Position numbers and translations under genes: made by a program. 52,211 nucleotides of DNA, taken from positions 1 through 52,211 of the forward strand of contig JAKSYS010000443.1 in assembly GCA_022925895.1 (NCBI GenBank), given 5' to 3'. This document shows positions 31,587 through 42,318 of the stretch, in pieces. This stretch comes from Fragilaria crotonensis (taxonomy: Eukaryota > Bacillariophyta > Fragilariophyceae > Fragilariales > Fragilariaceae). The stretch's first letter is position 1. Each line of letters starts with the position of its first letter. The notes below the pieces were generated by a model. The model ran no database searches. It saw nothing but the letters and a program-made list of their open reading frames with translations, and was not told the DNA's origin.

Positions 31587-32366
31587 CGATTACCTATCGT
31601 TTGAGAGAAAATGAAGGTTGGGCTGTGATGAGAGTGAGTGGAGGAAGCCCTCAAGTCCCGATGTTGGATTTTTATGAACAAAGGCATGTCATTGGCAAGA
31701 TGGGGTCTATGATATATAGAGTCACGAGTAAATTGAGTCATTTGTCGTGTGTCATGATGGATATGATTATTTCTTAAAAGAAACGAGATATGCATGTCTC
31801 CTCTGTCTGAAGTTCCTGTGCCTCGATCCTTCTACGTATGTAAAAATTTGTGACTCCTTCGACCTCGGATGCCTACATATTGCGATCGTATGTGAGGCAC
31901 CCCATATTTCCAGTACATGGTACTTGTATTCTGTATTGACATTTATGCCTATAGTAGTACTCTGTGTAATTTAGTTGCTTGTCGACGTCTAATTAAGGTG
32001 CCGATAGCTCCTTCAACCCCATGGAATGGTCGTATGTTATTCCTAACATCCTGATGTGTCCGACGCCACGTTTCGACGTTATCAAAAATATCTCAATCCA
32101 AAGGGCCAGCCGAATGTTCTTCTGTTTCCACTCCCATCGCCAATCCTTTCATGTTTCGAAAAATGTCACGGAGTCACTCATTCTTACATAGGAATTGAGG
32201 AGGCACGAACTTCAGACAAAGGAGACGCGCACATCACACATGTCTTCAATGTCGTCTACTCATTGAACTCATGACTCCATATATATCAGAATTTTCATAC
32301 TAGGAAAACAAGTAAGCACTTACTAATTTCTACGTGAATCTCAGGTAGCCTTTGTACTACGAAGTA
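31587..32366. other. Intergenic and probable LINE 5' UTR
   Basis: No gene supported. It holds the upstream region of the 7TM gene and, toward the right, presumably the 5' UTR of the LINE; I found no sharp 5' boundary or target duplication. Confidence 0.4.
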
Positions 32367-34919
32367 ATGACCATGACGAACCGCTCATCTGAACCTCCTG
32401 GCGATGGAGGCAACGATACGGCTAGTCTTCCCATTGCGGATGACATCTCTGATGTAACGCAACCAGGTACCGGAGGAAGGAAACGAAACGATCAAAAATT
32501 AGTTGAAAAAACACTCAAGTTCAGATTTATTCAGAGTAAACATGATGCATCGATTCATCCGTCGAAGCTTCACCTTCACTGGATCCAAGCAGTTCAAGAG
32601 TACTTTGGAGAGGAAGTGATTATCATGACAAACAACAACAAAGTTATGCCTCGAGTTGACACGCTCACATGGACTAAGGAGCAACACCAAAACCTGTTCA
32701 ATCTTCACGATCAAGAAAATCAAAACGACAGGAAACAATCCCACATGGAAAGCACCTACACTTCTTCAAAAAGAGACAAGTCAGTCTTCATAGTGCATCG
32801 ACTTCGAACAGCAGTATCACTTCAAGAGATGAAATCAGTTCCAAAGATTCACGAACTTCTACGCAAGCATAATTGTTTTCTCACCGAACACCGTTGGACG
32901 GAAGATGTCTGGAACACAACCCAACTAGGATTCATTCAAGGTTTGGACCCTCAGTACTACGATTTGGCACATGCCACATCAAAGGTAGCAACAGAACTGA
33001 AGCGACATTTTCCATCAAAGACTAAACTCCCAAAATTCTATTTGGCGTTTTGTACACCAACGATTAAATACAAAGGAAAGGACTTCAGGACGAAGGCATA
33101 CGCAATCGAAACAGAAAAAAGCACATCAATGGAGATGTTGAAGATACTCAAACTTGTTTATCGCGAATCAACTGACTTTACTTCATTTCAATTGAGGAAC
33201 AAACACCCAGAAGCATATGTACGCATTCTTCTCCAACAGACAAAAATGATTTCGAATAATCACGTGATAATCCTGAATAATGTGAGCAACGATGCCATGT
33301 ATTATTTATCTGATAGAATTTTGTCGGTGGAAGGAGTTCGAGACGTTATCGCAGTTCCAAATACAGATTATCTGGGTAAGCACAAGGTCTTAGTCAACAA
33401 GGAAGACTTTCAACGCGTTCGTAAGACACTTCAAGCCTCGATCAATACATGGTATGAATCCCATGTCCCAGATGACGCGAAACAATCCTCCAGGATATAT
33501 TCTGGTATTCCAGAAGTAGCACCATTGAACTCAGACGGCTTTTCCAGCGGAAATGGAACGTACTTGTCGGCAAGCGTAAACACGGCCATGTCTTACGATT
33601 CAGCGGTACCTGATTGGACGTTTGCGAATACCACTGACGAATCAGAGACCACATCGCAGACAAATCAGTCTAAACAATTGTCATGGGCAGAACGAGTTAA
33701 AGGCTCTAATCTCAACACAAAACCATTCTCTGAAAACAATTCTACCACACCTACCTCGGCTGCAATCACAATCGACGATGAACTCCTCTCGGATCTTGCA
33801 TCCAGCAGAGCCGAAGTGGACGATCTAAGACGCAAGGTGGACAGATTGGAAGAAGACAAGGAAAAACATCGTAAAGATATGGAGATACAAGCAGCACAGC
33901 AAAAACGAGAGAACGAGTTAAATGCAGCAGAGCAAAAGATGGAGTTCGAACGACAGGCAGAGATCCAACGCCGTAACCTAGAAACCAAACTGGAGGATCA
34001 AAGGAAACAAATGGAACAACAAGCAGCAGCAAAACAACAAGAGTTCGAGCAAAACATGGCCCAACAGATCGCACAGGCTCTCCAAGTTCATATGGCTACA
34101 AACCTCCCGCCACCACCAGCTCCACAAACCTCAGACTTCACACGAATGTTTGAAAACCATGATCGGCAGCTCCAAATGCTAACGAGCATGATTTCAAAGA
34201 TGCTTCCACAAGAACCAACTCAAACGGCACCTCCTCCAACATCGGGGAAACGCTCGGCAGTTATTGATTTAACGGTGGATACAGAAGCCATGTACGGCCC
34301 CATCAATTACCAAGCCACAATGCCATCCGAGACAAGTGAATACCGGAAACGAAGGGATCGTAAGAACACGCCAGTGAAGAAACAACCTGCATCAACGTCA
34401 ACTCCAACAAGCACGAGCCCGACGAACACACCAGAACGACGGAATTCATCGCCGACATCTAGTATTGACTCAACACGAGAGGATTCGCAGTCACCACAAT
34501 CGTCCGAGTTTCAACATCCATGGCATCACTACCACCATGAAAACTCCAACTATAGCCCGACAATTCAAAGTCCGATGAGTTATACAAATGACCAACATCC
34601 ATTATACCCAGGCCCAGAAGACGACCATGACAGTCTTATAGATGATGACGCGTCCAGGTCCCGACCGCCATTAACAGATCCCTTCGAGTCCCATGCAGGG
34701 ATACTCAACGAATCCATTCTCAGTCCAAACCACCTAGCAGACATTATAACGCAGCACGTCACTCAACAAGCCAGTATCGAGACACCGCCAATCCAACAGG
34801 AAGAACCTCACACAGAGATGAGTACACCTTCCGACAGTTCTAGTAAAGGGAACAAAAACAGAATTGCTCACACGAAGCCCGTAGAGCAAATCACTCCCAT
34901 CAGACACAGTGACGTGTGA
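32367..34919 (+). CDS. LINE ORF1 protein with coiled coil and SUMO-interaction-like motif
   Basis: An 850-residue protein from the ATG at 32367 (MTMTNRSSEPPGDGGND). Residues ~40-390 are globular without a domain I can name (KTLKFRFIQSKHDASIHPSK, then FYLAFCTPTIKYKG). Residues ~475-570 form a long charged coiled coil (EVDDLRRKVDRLEEDKEKHR, then Gln-rich). Near residue 632 is AVIDLTVDTE, like the VIDLT-type SUMO-interaction motifs of PIAS proteins. The last ~200 residues are Ser/Thr/Pro-rich and disordered. No CCHC knuckle is visible. ORF1 proteins bind LINE RNA and form trimers or particles; here the coiled coil supports oligomer formation. The stop overlaps an ATG (TGATG at 34917-34921). Confidence 0.8.
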   Translation: MTMTNRSSEPPGDGGNDTASLPIADDISDVTQPGTGGRKRNDQKLVEKTLKFRFIQSKHDASIHPSKLHLHWIQAVQEYFGEEVIIMTNNNKVMPRVDTLTWTKEQHQNLFNLHDQENQNDRKQSHMESTYTSSKRDKSVFIVHRLRTAVSLQEMKSVPKIHELLRKHNCFLTEHRWTEDVWNTTQLGFIQGLDPQYYDLAHATSKVATELKRHFPSKTKLPKFYLAFCTPTIKYKGKDFRTKAYAIETEKSTSMEMLKILKLVYRESTDFTSFQLRNKHPEAYVRILLQQTKMISNNHVIILNNVSNDAMYYLSDRILSVEGVRDVIAVPNTDYLGKHKVLVNKEDFQRVRKTLQASINTWYESHVPDDAKQSSRIYSGIPEVAPLNSDGFSSGNGTYLSASVNTAMSYDSAVPDWTFANTTDESETTSQTNQSKQLSWAERVKGSNLNTKPFSENNSTTPTSAAITIDDELLSDLASSRAEVDDLRRKVDRLEEDKEKHRKDMEIQAAQQKRENELNAAEQKMEFERQAEIQRRNLETKLEDQRKQMEQQAAAKQQEFEQNMAQQIAQALQVHMATNLPPPPAPQTSDFTRMFENHDRQLQMLTSMISKMLPQEPTQTAPPPTSGKRSAVIDLTVDTEAMYGPINYQATMPSETSEYRKRRDRKNTPVKKQPASTSTPTSTSPTNTPERRNSSPTSSIDSTREDSQSPQSSEFQHPWHHYHHENSNYSPTIQSPMSYTNDQHPLYPGPEDDHDSLIDDDASRSRPPLTDPFESHAGILNESILSPNHLADIITQHVTQQASIETPPIQQEEPHTEMSTPSDSSSKGNKNRIAHTKPVEQITPIRHSDV

Positions 34920-36543
34920 TGACAAAGCATCAAGACTACGAGTGGCGCAAGTAGAATGGAGGAAAGTATTTGAACAACAACAGAATCATGGCCAAAGGAG
35001 CAACGCATCCAACAGAGGATCGATACTGTCGGTAGAGAACCAGAGGAGTAATACTTATTGGGGCGACATCTTGGATGACAAAAAGGAGGGACAATTTAGA
35101 ATTTACGGACAGAATGTGAACGGTTTCACCCTCGATCGAAGAGGAGGTCAATTTGGAGAGCTGTGCAAGGTCCTATTAGAAGTACAAGCTGATGTGTTTT
35201 GTGGTCAAGAAATTAATCTTGATGTCAACAAGCCGCAGGTAAAAAGCATCATGTTCGAAACCACCCGTCAATTGTGGCAGAGGTCCCGATTAACCCTGGG
35301 AACCACACCATTGGATAGCAAAACCATGTATAAACCCGGCGGAACACTATTGCTGACCTTAGCAAACGCTACCGGGAGGATTATCAAGCAGCATAGCGAC
35401 AAATGGGGACGCTGGGTCAGTCAGGTATTTCAAGGTGGTCTGAATAGACAAATTGTGATCGTTTCGGCGTACCAACCAGTCACAGACAAAGTCCAAGCAG
35501 GCCAGATCACCGTCGCAGCACAACATTACAATCTACTCACTTCTTCCCAGGACAAATTAACTTCGCCTCGAGCAGCCTTCTGCAGAGACTTATTACTATA
35601 TCTGAAAGAATGTGCCTCCCACGGATACCAAATTGTATTGGTCGGAGATTTCAATGAAGTACTTGGTTCCGAACCGGATGGACTTGTTAAGATTATGAAC
35701 GCACTATCTTTGATTGACCTCATGAGCGGGAAGCACTCACAGACACGGCCTGCTACATACGCAAGAGGAATCAAATGTCTGGATCATATTCTAGTTTCTC
35801 AGGACCTTCTCCCGGCAGCAAGCGCATGCGGATACGAGCCATTTAACCACAGACATCCTTCGGATCACAGAGCTTATTATGTGGATTTTCATATCGATCA
35901 ACTCTTTGGAGCACAAATACCTCAACTGTCCAAATATGAACCGAGAATGCTCCAATCGACAAACATTCGACAGGTCACGGAGTACATACAGTTCAAATAT
36001 GATAGTCTCAGCAGAGCTAACTTATTTCACCGGGCAGAAAAGTTACAAAAGGCAGGAGACCGACACCAATTCGCAGAACGATTGGACAAAGATTTACTCG
36101 CTATCAGTCTTGCGGCAGAGAATCATATCACAAAATTTGCTGCCCCGCACTGGTCTCTGGAATTACACAATGCACGATATCGCGTTCAGTTGTTGAAAAA
36201 GTATCTATCTTCACTGAGAACTAGATTACCTGTGTCGCCGCAATTACTCAGAGACCTGACCGAGATACTCCAACCCGACCAAATTCCGTGCGACATACCT
36301 CGGTGTCAACAATACCTCAGACAAGCAAAGTTGAATGTCAACAAAATCGTTGCGCAAAGCTACGAAAGGCGAGATACTGAGCGGAAACACAAACTACAAA
36401 TCTTAAATTCCTCGACGTCTCCAAAAGACCGTGCAACCGCAACTACCCTAAAGGCGTTACAAAAAATCGAAACGATACGCCAGGTATGGAGCAAGCTCAA
36501 TCGGTTCGGAGTACCTCGGATCGCACAGGAGTCATTAGAATAG
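34909..36543 (+). CDS. LINE ORF2, endonuclease part
   Basis: This frame has no ATG before the domain; it opens at a GTG (34909). The APE-type endonuclease motifs stand in order: RIYGQNVNGF (Asn), CGQEINLD (Glu), VSAYQPV (Tyr), VLVGDFNEVL (Asp-Asn), CLDHILVS and PSDHRAYY (Asp-His). It would nick the target to prime reverse transcription. After ~36130 the linker to RT follows. The frame stops at 36543, while the RT text continues from the other frame (RSTSDRTGVIRIEIP); the change at 36507 fits CC read as C. Confidence 0.85.
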   Translation: MTCDDKASRLRVAQVEWRKVFEQQQNHGQRSNASNRGSILSVENQRSNTYWGDILDDKKEGQFRIYGQNVNGFTLDRRGGQFGELCKVLLEVQADVFCGQEINLDVNKPQVKSIMFETTRQLWQRSRLTLGTTPLDSKTMYKPGGTLLLTLANATGRIIKQHSDKWGRWVSQVFQGGLNRQIVIVSAYQPVTDKVQAGQITVAAQHYNLLTSSQDKLTSPRAAFCRDLLLYLKECASHGYQIVLVGDFNEVLGSEPDGLVKIMNALSLIDLMSGKHSQTRPATYARGIKCLDHILVSQDLLPAASACGYEPFNHRHPSDHRAYYVDFHIDQLFGAQIPQLSKYEPRMLQSTNIRQVTEYIQFKYDSLSRANLFHRAEKLQKAGDRHQFAERLDKDLLAISLAAENHITKFAAPHWSLELHNARYRVQLLKKYLSSLRTRLPVSPQLLRDLTEILQPDQIPCDIPRCQQYLRQAKLNVNKIVAQSYERRDTERKHKLQILNSSTSPKDRATATTLKALQKIETIRQVWSKLNRFGVPRIAQESLE

Positions 36544-38551
36544 AAATACCTATACATCCTAACACCGACCCAAAAACATGCACCGAATGGAAACTGATCG
36601 ACGTCCCGTCGGAAGTATTGGCAAGACTTCAGGATCGGAACCGACGACACTTCGGACAAGCACACGGTACTCCATTTACTCTTCCACCTCTCAAGCAAGA
36701 TCTAGGATACTGCGGAAACACAAAATCGGCTGACAATATTCTAAGTGGCACATATAGATACCCAGACACCGGAGATACATCAATGCAGGACTTTCTGGAC
36801 CACCTTCAACACACGACGGACATTGCTAACTTCGATAGCACACCAACAATCACAGCGACGGCATTTAGAGAAAAAATTGAAAGTATGGCGGGAGTCGACC
36901 ACAACATCACCGTCAGGACTACACCTCGGACATTACAAGGCGATGATTGCGCGACATAAATTTTCCGAAGTTACTGGCGACGATCCTGTAGAGCTACAAC
37001 GGCAGCGGGATGATCTCAATCAAAAGCAACTGGCTATCTTTTCCGTACATTTGACAATGATCAATTACGCATTATCAAGAGGATACTCGTTCAAACGCTG
37101 GCAGACGGTGGCCAATACCATGTTATTCAAAGAACCAGGGGAATATTAAAATTCACAGAACACGTGTTATCCACATCTATGAAGCAGATTACAACCTGGC
37201 AATGGGACTGAAATGGCGAGAAGCAATGTACCGAGCAGAAGCATTGCAACTACTACATTCTGGACAATTTGGATCGCGGCCACATCGCACAGCAACAGAC
37301 CCAGTATTGTTAGAGGAACTTCAATTTGAGATATCTCGTATTACCAGGAAGACATTGATTCAGACAAACTACGATGCCACATCTTGCTACGATCGGATAA
37401 TACCCAATCTTGCCATGATCGTCAGCCGTAAGTACGGAATCCATCCACAAGTCGCACAAAGCAACGCAACCACTCTACATAAGGCCGAATATCGCATACG
37501 AACAGATCTTGGCCTCGCTCCAACCGGATACAGCCACACACCACATTTGCCCGTCTATGGCACCGGTCAAGGTAGTGGGAACTCTCCAGCAATATGGTGC
37601 TTCTTATCAAGCACTTTATATGATTGTTACGATCAATCTGCGTCCAAAGCCTTTTATTGTACGCCAAATGGGAAGCATCCAGTAGGGATCGGTATGATTG
37701 GGTTTGTCGACGATTCCAATGGTCAAACCAATCAGTTTCTGTCCGATGAAGCAGTGGACACACCAGAAGTTATATTGAGTCAAATGCAGCGGAATGCACA
37801 GCGGTGGTCTGATATGTTGGGAATCTCGGGAGGCGCTTTAGAATTGTCAAAATGCTCCTATCACGTGCTCACCTGGAAGTTTACTAAGCAAGGAGATCCA
37901 GTTCTATATCCCGATCGCGCAAAATACTCAAATGTACACGTTCGCGACAACAATACAGGACAAGACCAAGCACTCGAATATCTTTCACCCTATGCGGCTC
38001 ACAAGACACTAGGACATTTTAAAGACCCGGCAGGTAACCAGAAAGAGCAGCAGCGACAACTTCAAAAGAAAAGTGACGAAGTCGTCTCGTTTCTGTGGAA
38101 ATGCCCGTTGACAAGGGAGGAATCCTGGATCTTTTACTACTCTTGCTACGTACCCAGCATGAGTTACCCTCTCGCCAATTCGCACTTCACGAACCAACAA
38201 CTCACAAAAATTCAGCGGAAAGCCATGAGCATTATCATTGCACGATGCGGCTTTAACCGTCACATGCATCGCGCAATAGTATTCGGCCCTCGCGAATACG
38301 GTGGTGCAGGATTCAAGCGCCTCTACGACCAACAGGGTATTGGTCAGATCACCACAGTTCTAAAACACTGGCGGGCAAACACCGACGCTGGAAAATTGCT
38401 CCGAAACGCCGTATCCTGGGAAACTATAGCGTTGGGATGTCTAAATCATTCCTGGAAGACGTCAACACACCTTTACCTCATCTGGAATCAAAATGGCTCA
38501 AATCACTCGACAATACCTCAAGGATGTAAACTGCAGGCTGGACATCGATGA
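36486..38551 (+). CDS. LINE ORF2, reverse transcriptase part (several frames)
   Basis: The RT runs through frames starting near 36486, 36877 and 37142. Seen in order: TGVIRIEIPIHP, KVWRESTTTSPSGLHLGHYK (near 36880-36940), a frame end at LFKEPG, then NIKIHRTRVIHIYEADYNL, QFGSRPHRTATDPVLL, the first Asp motif NYDATSCYDRI near 37370, GTGQGSGNSPAIW and the catalytic box MIGFVDDSNG near 37697. The frame change near 36871-36876 fits one extra A in A6, that at 37138-37141 one extra G in G4, and those near 38425 and 38508 fit TT read as T and CC read as C. All RT motifs are kept. Confidence 0.85.
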
Positions 38552-40769
38552 CCCGGGCATTGCGCCACTGGAACGTGAACACGACTGTTACATCATGGAA
38601 GCCATCATTCAGTCCAAACAATTCACGGCGGCACAACTTCGACGATTAAACCATTGTCGGATCTTCTTGAATGCGATCACTCTTTCAGACTTAACAACAG
38701 TTGTGGGAGATCATCTTGATATGGAAAAAATCAAAGGACAAACATCGCTCTTCAGTCTCGGTAGTCGCTGGATGAAAATACACCAAGAAAGTCCATCCGC
38801 ACTTGAATGGCGTTTGTGGCAAAAAGCCAACAAATTGTGGAGTACTTCTGCGGGGAAACTCATACAGCCCCTGGGCTCATGGCTTCAGACACACTCGCAT
38901 CGACGCATCACAGCTATCGCTTACCAATATGACACGTTCTTGGCAATATGCAAAGGCGGCAATGAATATATCACATGTGAACACATTGGACGTCGACGAT
39001 ATACCGAGCAAGCCACAGACACAATTTCTTACGAGAATCTTCCAGAGCACGCACGTCCGGTCGATGTCATCATGGAGGATGCCAGCTGTTGGAGGATAGA
39101 AGCAACCACAAAGGCACCCACATCCACGCGCCCTTTCAATTACGGAACCTTCGATGAATATGTGAGCACCCTCGAGCCTTGGGAGACGGATCTATTGCAA
39201 CATCACGAACTCTTCATCGATCCATATTCCGCATGCCTTGAATTACAACCGAGATTTTTTGCCGGGAGTGACGGCTCAGAGAAGTACGGTACCCACGGAG
39301 CATTCGGGTGGACCATCAGTACAATCCAAGGTGAACGCGTTGCAAGCGGAATGGGACCATCCAGAGGATCCCGAATGGACTCTTATCGGGCAGAATGTAG
39401 CGGAGTGCTATCCATTTTGAGATTTCTGATACAGATCGCCACATTCACGGCAATGCATGAGCCGTGGCAAGGGGTCATCGGAACAGACAGCAAGAGTCTT
39501 CTCGACAAGTTATCCCCAAATCCAACATCGTATGACACCAACCAAGAGGCAGGCAAACGGGTTCACCTTGACGAATTGACACCCGAATGGGACTTGTTAA
39601 TTGAAATTCAGGAAGGACTGCGACTTCTCCCAGGCGTGTCTTTGACACACGTTAAAGGACACCAAGACGACTCACAACCATACGACCGTCTATCGCTCCT
39701 GGCACAGCTCAATGTAGACGCAGACAAAATGGCAACGTCGTTTCAAACCAAGCATGGATTAGCACGACCAATAGCATTGATGACTCCAAATACAGGCATT
39801 CATTTGGTCCACAGCACCGGCACTATCACGGGCAAGTATGAGGACCGAATACGGTTGATTTCGACGAGCCCAGCTCTGGTATCAAAAATCCAAACGAAGT
39901 ATCACTGGTCCGACAGTACCATGCGCATGGTCCACTGGAAAGCCCATGGAAAAGCGATCAAAGTTCATCACACCCGACGAGTACATCTCTCTAAATTGAT
40001 TCATGATTGTCTTCCGACACACGAGTTGTTGAATAAATTCGACTCCGGCAAACGCACTTGCTCGCTTTGTCAGCACCACTGTGAAGATCGAGATCATATT
40101 ATTCGATGTCCACATTCAAGCCGGGAGACATGGCGACTGTCCTTCCTGCAAAGTCTCAACACATTCCATAGCACCATGCACACAAGTCCCATCCTGCGAC
40201 ACGTGCTAAACAAGGCCTTTGCACAGTGGCTGGACCCCCAGCAACCCGATGAAATCAACCCAGTACTGTTTCACACAAATGTTGGCAAACTTATTCGGCA
40301 GCAAAATCTCATCGGGTGGAGACAACTATTTAATGGTCGTTTTAGTGTTGAATGGGCTCGCATGCAAGAAGACTACTACCAAAATCACCGCAACCACACG
40401 AAATTTCGCCGCACAGGGATTCAGTGGCAACAACGGCTTATCGTAACAATCTGGACGCAATGGGAAGTGGTGTGGAAGCAGCGGAATGGTGACGTCCACG
40501 GACACAACATGACAGAGAAACAAGCAGCAGAGCGAGCTGCCGTCGCAAGCCAACTGAGGGAAATATACGATACTCGGCAACACATGGAGCCGTCCATCCA
40601 ACGCATGTTACATACTGACGTTCGAACTCATCTGCAGACGCCGAACTGGGTTACACGGAACTGGATTTCGATGCATGGCCAATTATTCAAGGACAGTATA
40701 CGTCGAGTCAAAGAAAAATCTATTCAGGGCGTCCGATCGATACGGTCGTATTTCCACCCGGTACCATAA
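38493..40769 (+). CDS. LINE ORF2, RNase H and C-terminal zinc-finger part
   Basis: A long uninterrupted frame. The RNase H domain shows FFAGSDGSEKYGTHGAFGWT (Asp, near 39270), DSYRAECSGVLS (Glu), VIGTDSKSLLDK (Asp) and QLNVDADKMATS (Asp), with THVKGHQDD as the His loop. Near 40060-40110 lies CSLCQHHCEDRDHIIRCPH, a C-x2-C...H-x4-C finger common at LINE C-termini. The end of the protein is basic. The stop at 40769 is followed by ~130 bp of 3' UTR. The Met at 38493 is not a real start; the text joins the RT frame (PHLESKWLKSL|RQYLKD). Confidence 0.88.
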   Translation: MAQITRQYLKDVNCRLDIDDPGIAPLEREHDCYIMEAIIQSKQFTAAQLRRLNHCRIFLNAITLSDLTTVVGDHLDMEKIKGQTSLFSLGSRWMKIHQESPSALEWRLWQKANKLWSTSAGKLIQPLGSWLQTHSHRRITAIAYQYDTFLAICKGGNEYITCEHIGRRRYTEQATDTISYENLPEHARPVDVIMEDASCWRIEATTKAPTSTRPFNYGTFDEYVSTLEPWETDLLQHHELFIDPYSACLELQPRFFAGSDGSEKYGTHGAFGWTISTIQGERVASGMGPSRGSRMDSYRAECSGVLSILRFLIQIATFTAMHEPWQGVIGTDSKSLLDKLSPNPTSYDTNQEAGKRVHLDELTPEWDLLIEIQEGLRLLPGVSLTHVKGHQDDSQPYDRLSLLAQLNVDADKMATSFQTKHGLARPIALMTPNTGIHLVHSTGTITGKYEDRIRLISTSPALVSKIQTKYHWSDSTMRMVHWKAHGKAIKVHHTRRVHLSKLIHDCLPTHELLNKFDSGKRTCSLCQHHCEDRDHIIRCPHSSRETWRLSFLQSLNTFHSTMHTSPILRHVLNKAFAQWLDPQQPDEINPVLFHTNVGKLIRQQNLIGWRQLFNGRFSVEWARMQEDYYQNHRNHTKFRRTGIQWQQRLIVTIWTQWEVVWKQRNGDVHGHNMTEKQAAERAAVASQLREIYDTRQHMEPSIQRMLHTDVRTHLQTPNWVTRNWISMHGQLFKDSIRRVKEKSIQGVRSIRSYFHPVP

Positions 40770-40898
40770 GGCATGTAATACCGCCATGGACCACAAGAGT
40801 CACACCGTCTCATGCTATTACTTCGGCGATAGTGTGGGGCCGTGCGGGTCGAGCATCTCCTTCGTTGGATGTCGCGGCAGCACGTAAAGTAGATTTTG

Positions 40899-40901
<3 letters not shown>

Positions 40902-40931
<30 letters not shown>
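40902..40931 (+). repeat. Run of 30 T after the LINE
   Basis: A perfect T30 abuts the LINE 3' region. A LINE on this strand would be expected to end in poly(A), so this is either an unusual tail or the poly(A) tail of another retro-inserted piece on the minus strand. Confidence 0.9.
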
Positions 40932-40935
<4 letters not shown>

Positions 40936-42318
40936 AACACCGATGACCGACCGTACCAGCGTCCGATGCATAGTTCTATATGTACTTTCATCAATGTGAG
41001 ATGCCGATACACGCGTAACATCCATTACGACATCCCACACTCTAATCGTCGATGGAACAAAATGACTCGTGAAAGGGCTTTCCTGTCGCAGAACCATCGT
41101 CAGTGACGTTGCGGGACATTATGAAAATAGTAATGTCGTTACTGTACTTCCAAAAACGTCGAGATGGCTCGAGCAGTTTATGACGAGTGTCGCGGCAGCG
41201 TGAAAAATAAACGTGCCTACGTTTTTTCAGAGTGGAGATTACCAGGAAGAGGCGCGTTTCCGAATGTCCAATGATGCCGCGTATGACAACGAGAACGCTG
41301 CACGCGCGATGGGTCATATGACCGTAAAACGACTTAAGAGGCTCGTCCGTGATTCCAGACGTTCGTGAGAGTGGGTATCCGCACTGGTTATGTACAGTAC
41401 ATACGTACATTTAACGAAGTAAAAACGCATACTGGCAAACTGGCAATACCCAGTATCGTACCAGCTCGAAATCCTTATTAAGATCGTATCGCAGAGCATC
41501 TGTCGTATGATTCCGGATTCCGGATAAATCCAGACGACCATCATTCTTCAGACTTCGGACACAATATATGTGCATACCTTACTGACAACTTTACGTCGTA
41601 AACTACACATTTATGCATAGCACTTGTGGCTGGTCGTAGTACCACAGACGGAAGGCACGATTCGGATTCGAGGGCGGGATCACCTCGAATGATGACATTG
41701 AACAAGGTTGTTGCAGAGGTGATGCATCATCGAAGCGACGGCAATTGTTGGCAATGCAACACTTTCAGGAGAATACCTCTTCAAGGTTCGCATGGCATCC
41801 GCATACGATTGCCCGACCTGGTTCCTGTCTGTCTGTGTGTGGTCATCCACATCACACGCACATCGAAGTACGTGATTGGAACTGGGACATCGCGATAAGC
41901 GTCGCCATCATACGAGCTGTCGTCTTCTCCTTCATGTGAAGCATGTGGCCTACCATCTCCTCACGAAAGAGATTGAAAGGGAATGCTTGAAAGTCGAATT
42001 CCAGTCCTATGCCTACACATTGACATTCCTCTACAACATTGTTCCATTATGGGTCGACAATTCATGAGCTTGAGTTCGCTAAGAAATTAAAAAATGGTAC
42101 AAGTTCGGCGCTGAAAAGAATGGACGCGGAAAACAATGCCTTCATCATTGACAAAGGCGGAGCGCATCTTGTTATGGAACCAAAAGAGGCAGGGATACCG
42201 AGAACGAAGGGGGACTCCAAATAGCGCGCACTCCAAGCGGACAGAAGGCATCCGTTTACGGGTTTGGCTGCTGTCAGAGATCTCCTGACGTTTGGAAGTA
42301 ATATCCTCGCTAGGAAAA
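40932..42318. other. Intergenic, no gene supported
   Basis: Several short ORFs occur on both strands (for example 41042-41410 minus, 41626-41898 and 42039-42224 plus), but none has recognisable content or neighbours to support it. The right end is the 3' flank of the large repeat protein. Confidence 0.4.

Larger units (their letters stand above)
32367..40901 (+). mobile_element. Non-LTR retrotransposon (LINE) with ORF1, APE endonuclease, RT and RNase H
   Basis: Two long ORFs on the plus strand: ORF1 (850 aa) and an ORF2 region of about 5.85 kb with, in order, apurinic-type endonuclease, RT, RNase H and a C-terminal zinc finger. The RNase H places it near LINE groups such as I, Ambal or Tad1-like; I cannot decide which. 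About six one-base frame changes occur in ORF2. A run of 30 T follows the 3' UTR. The ends given are the first ATG of ORF1 and the base before the T run; the true 5' end is unknown. Confidence 0.9.

Noticed and set aside
41626-42224. Three consecutive short plus-strand ORFs as a frameshifted gene
   Set aside because: Unlike the other broken genes here, no family motif continues from one frame to the next.
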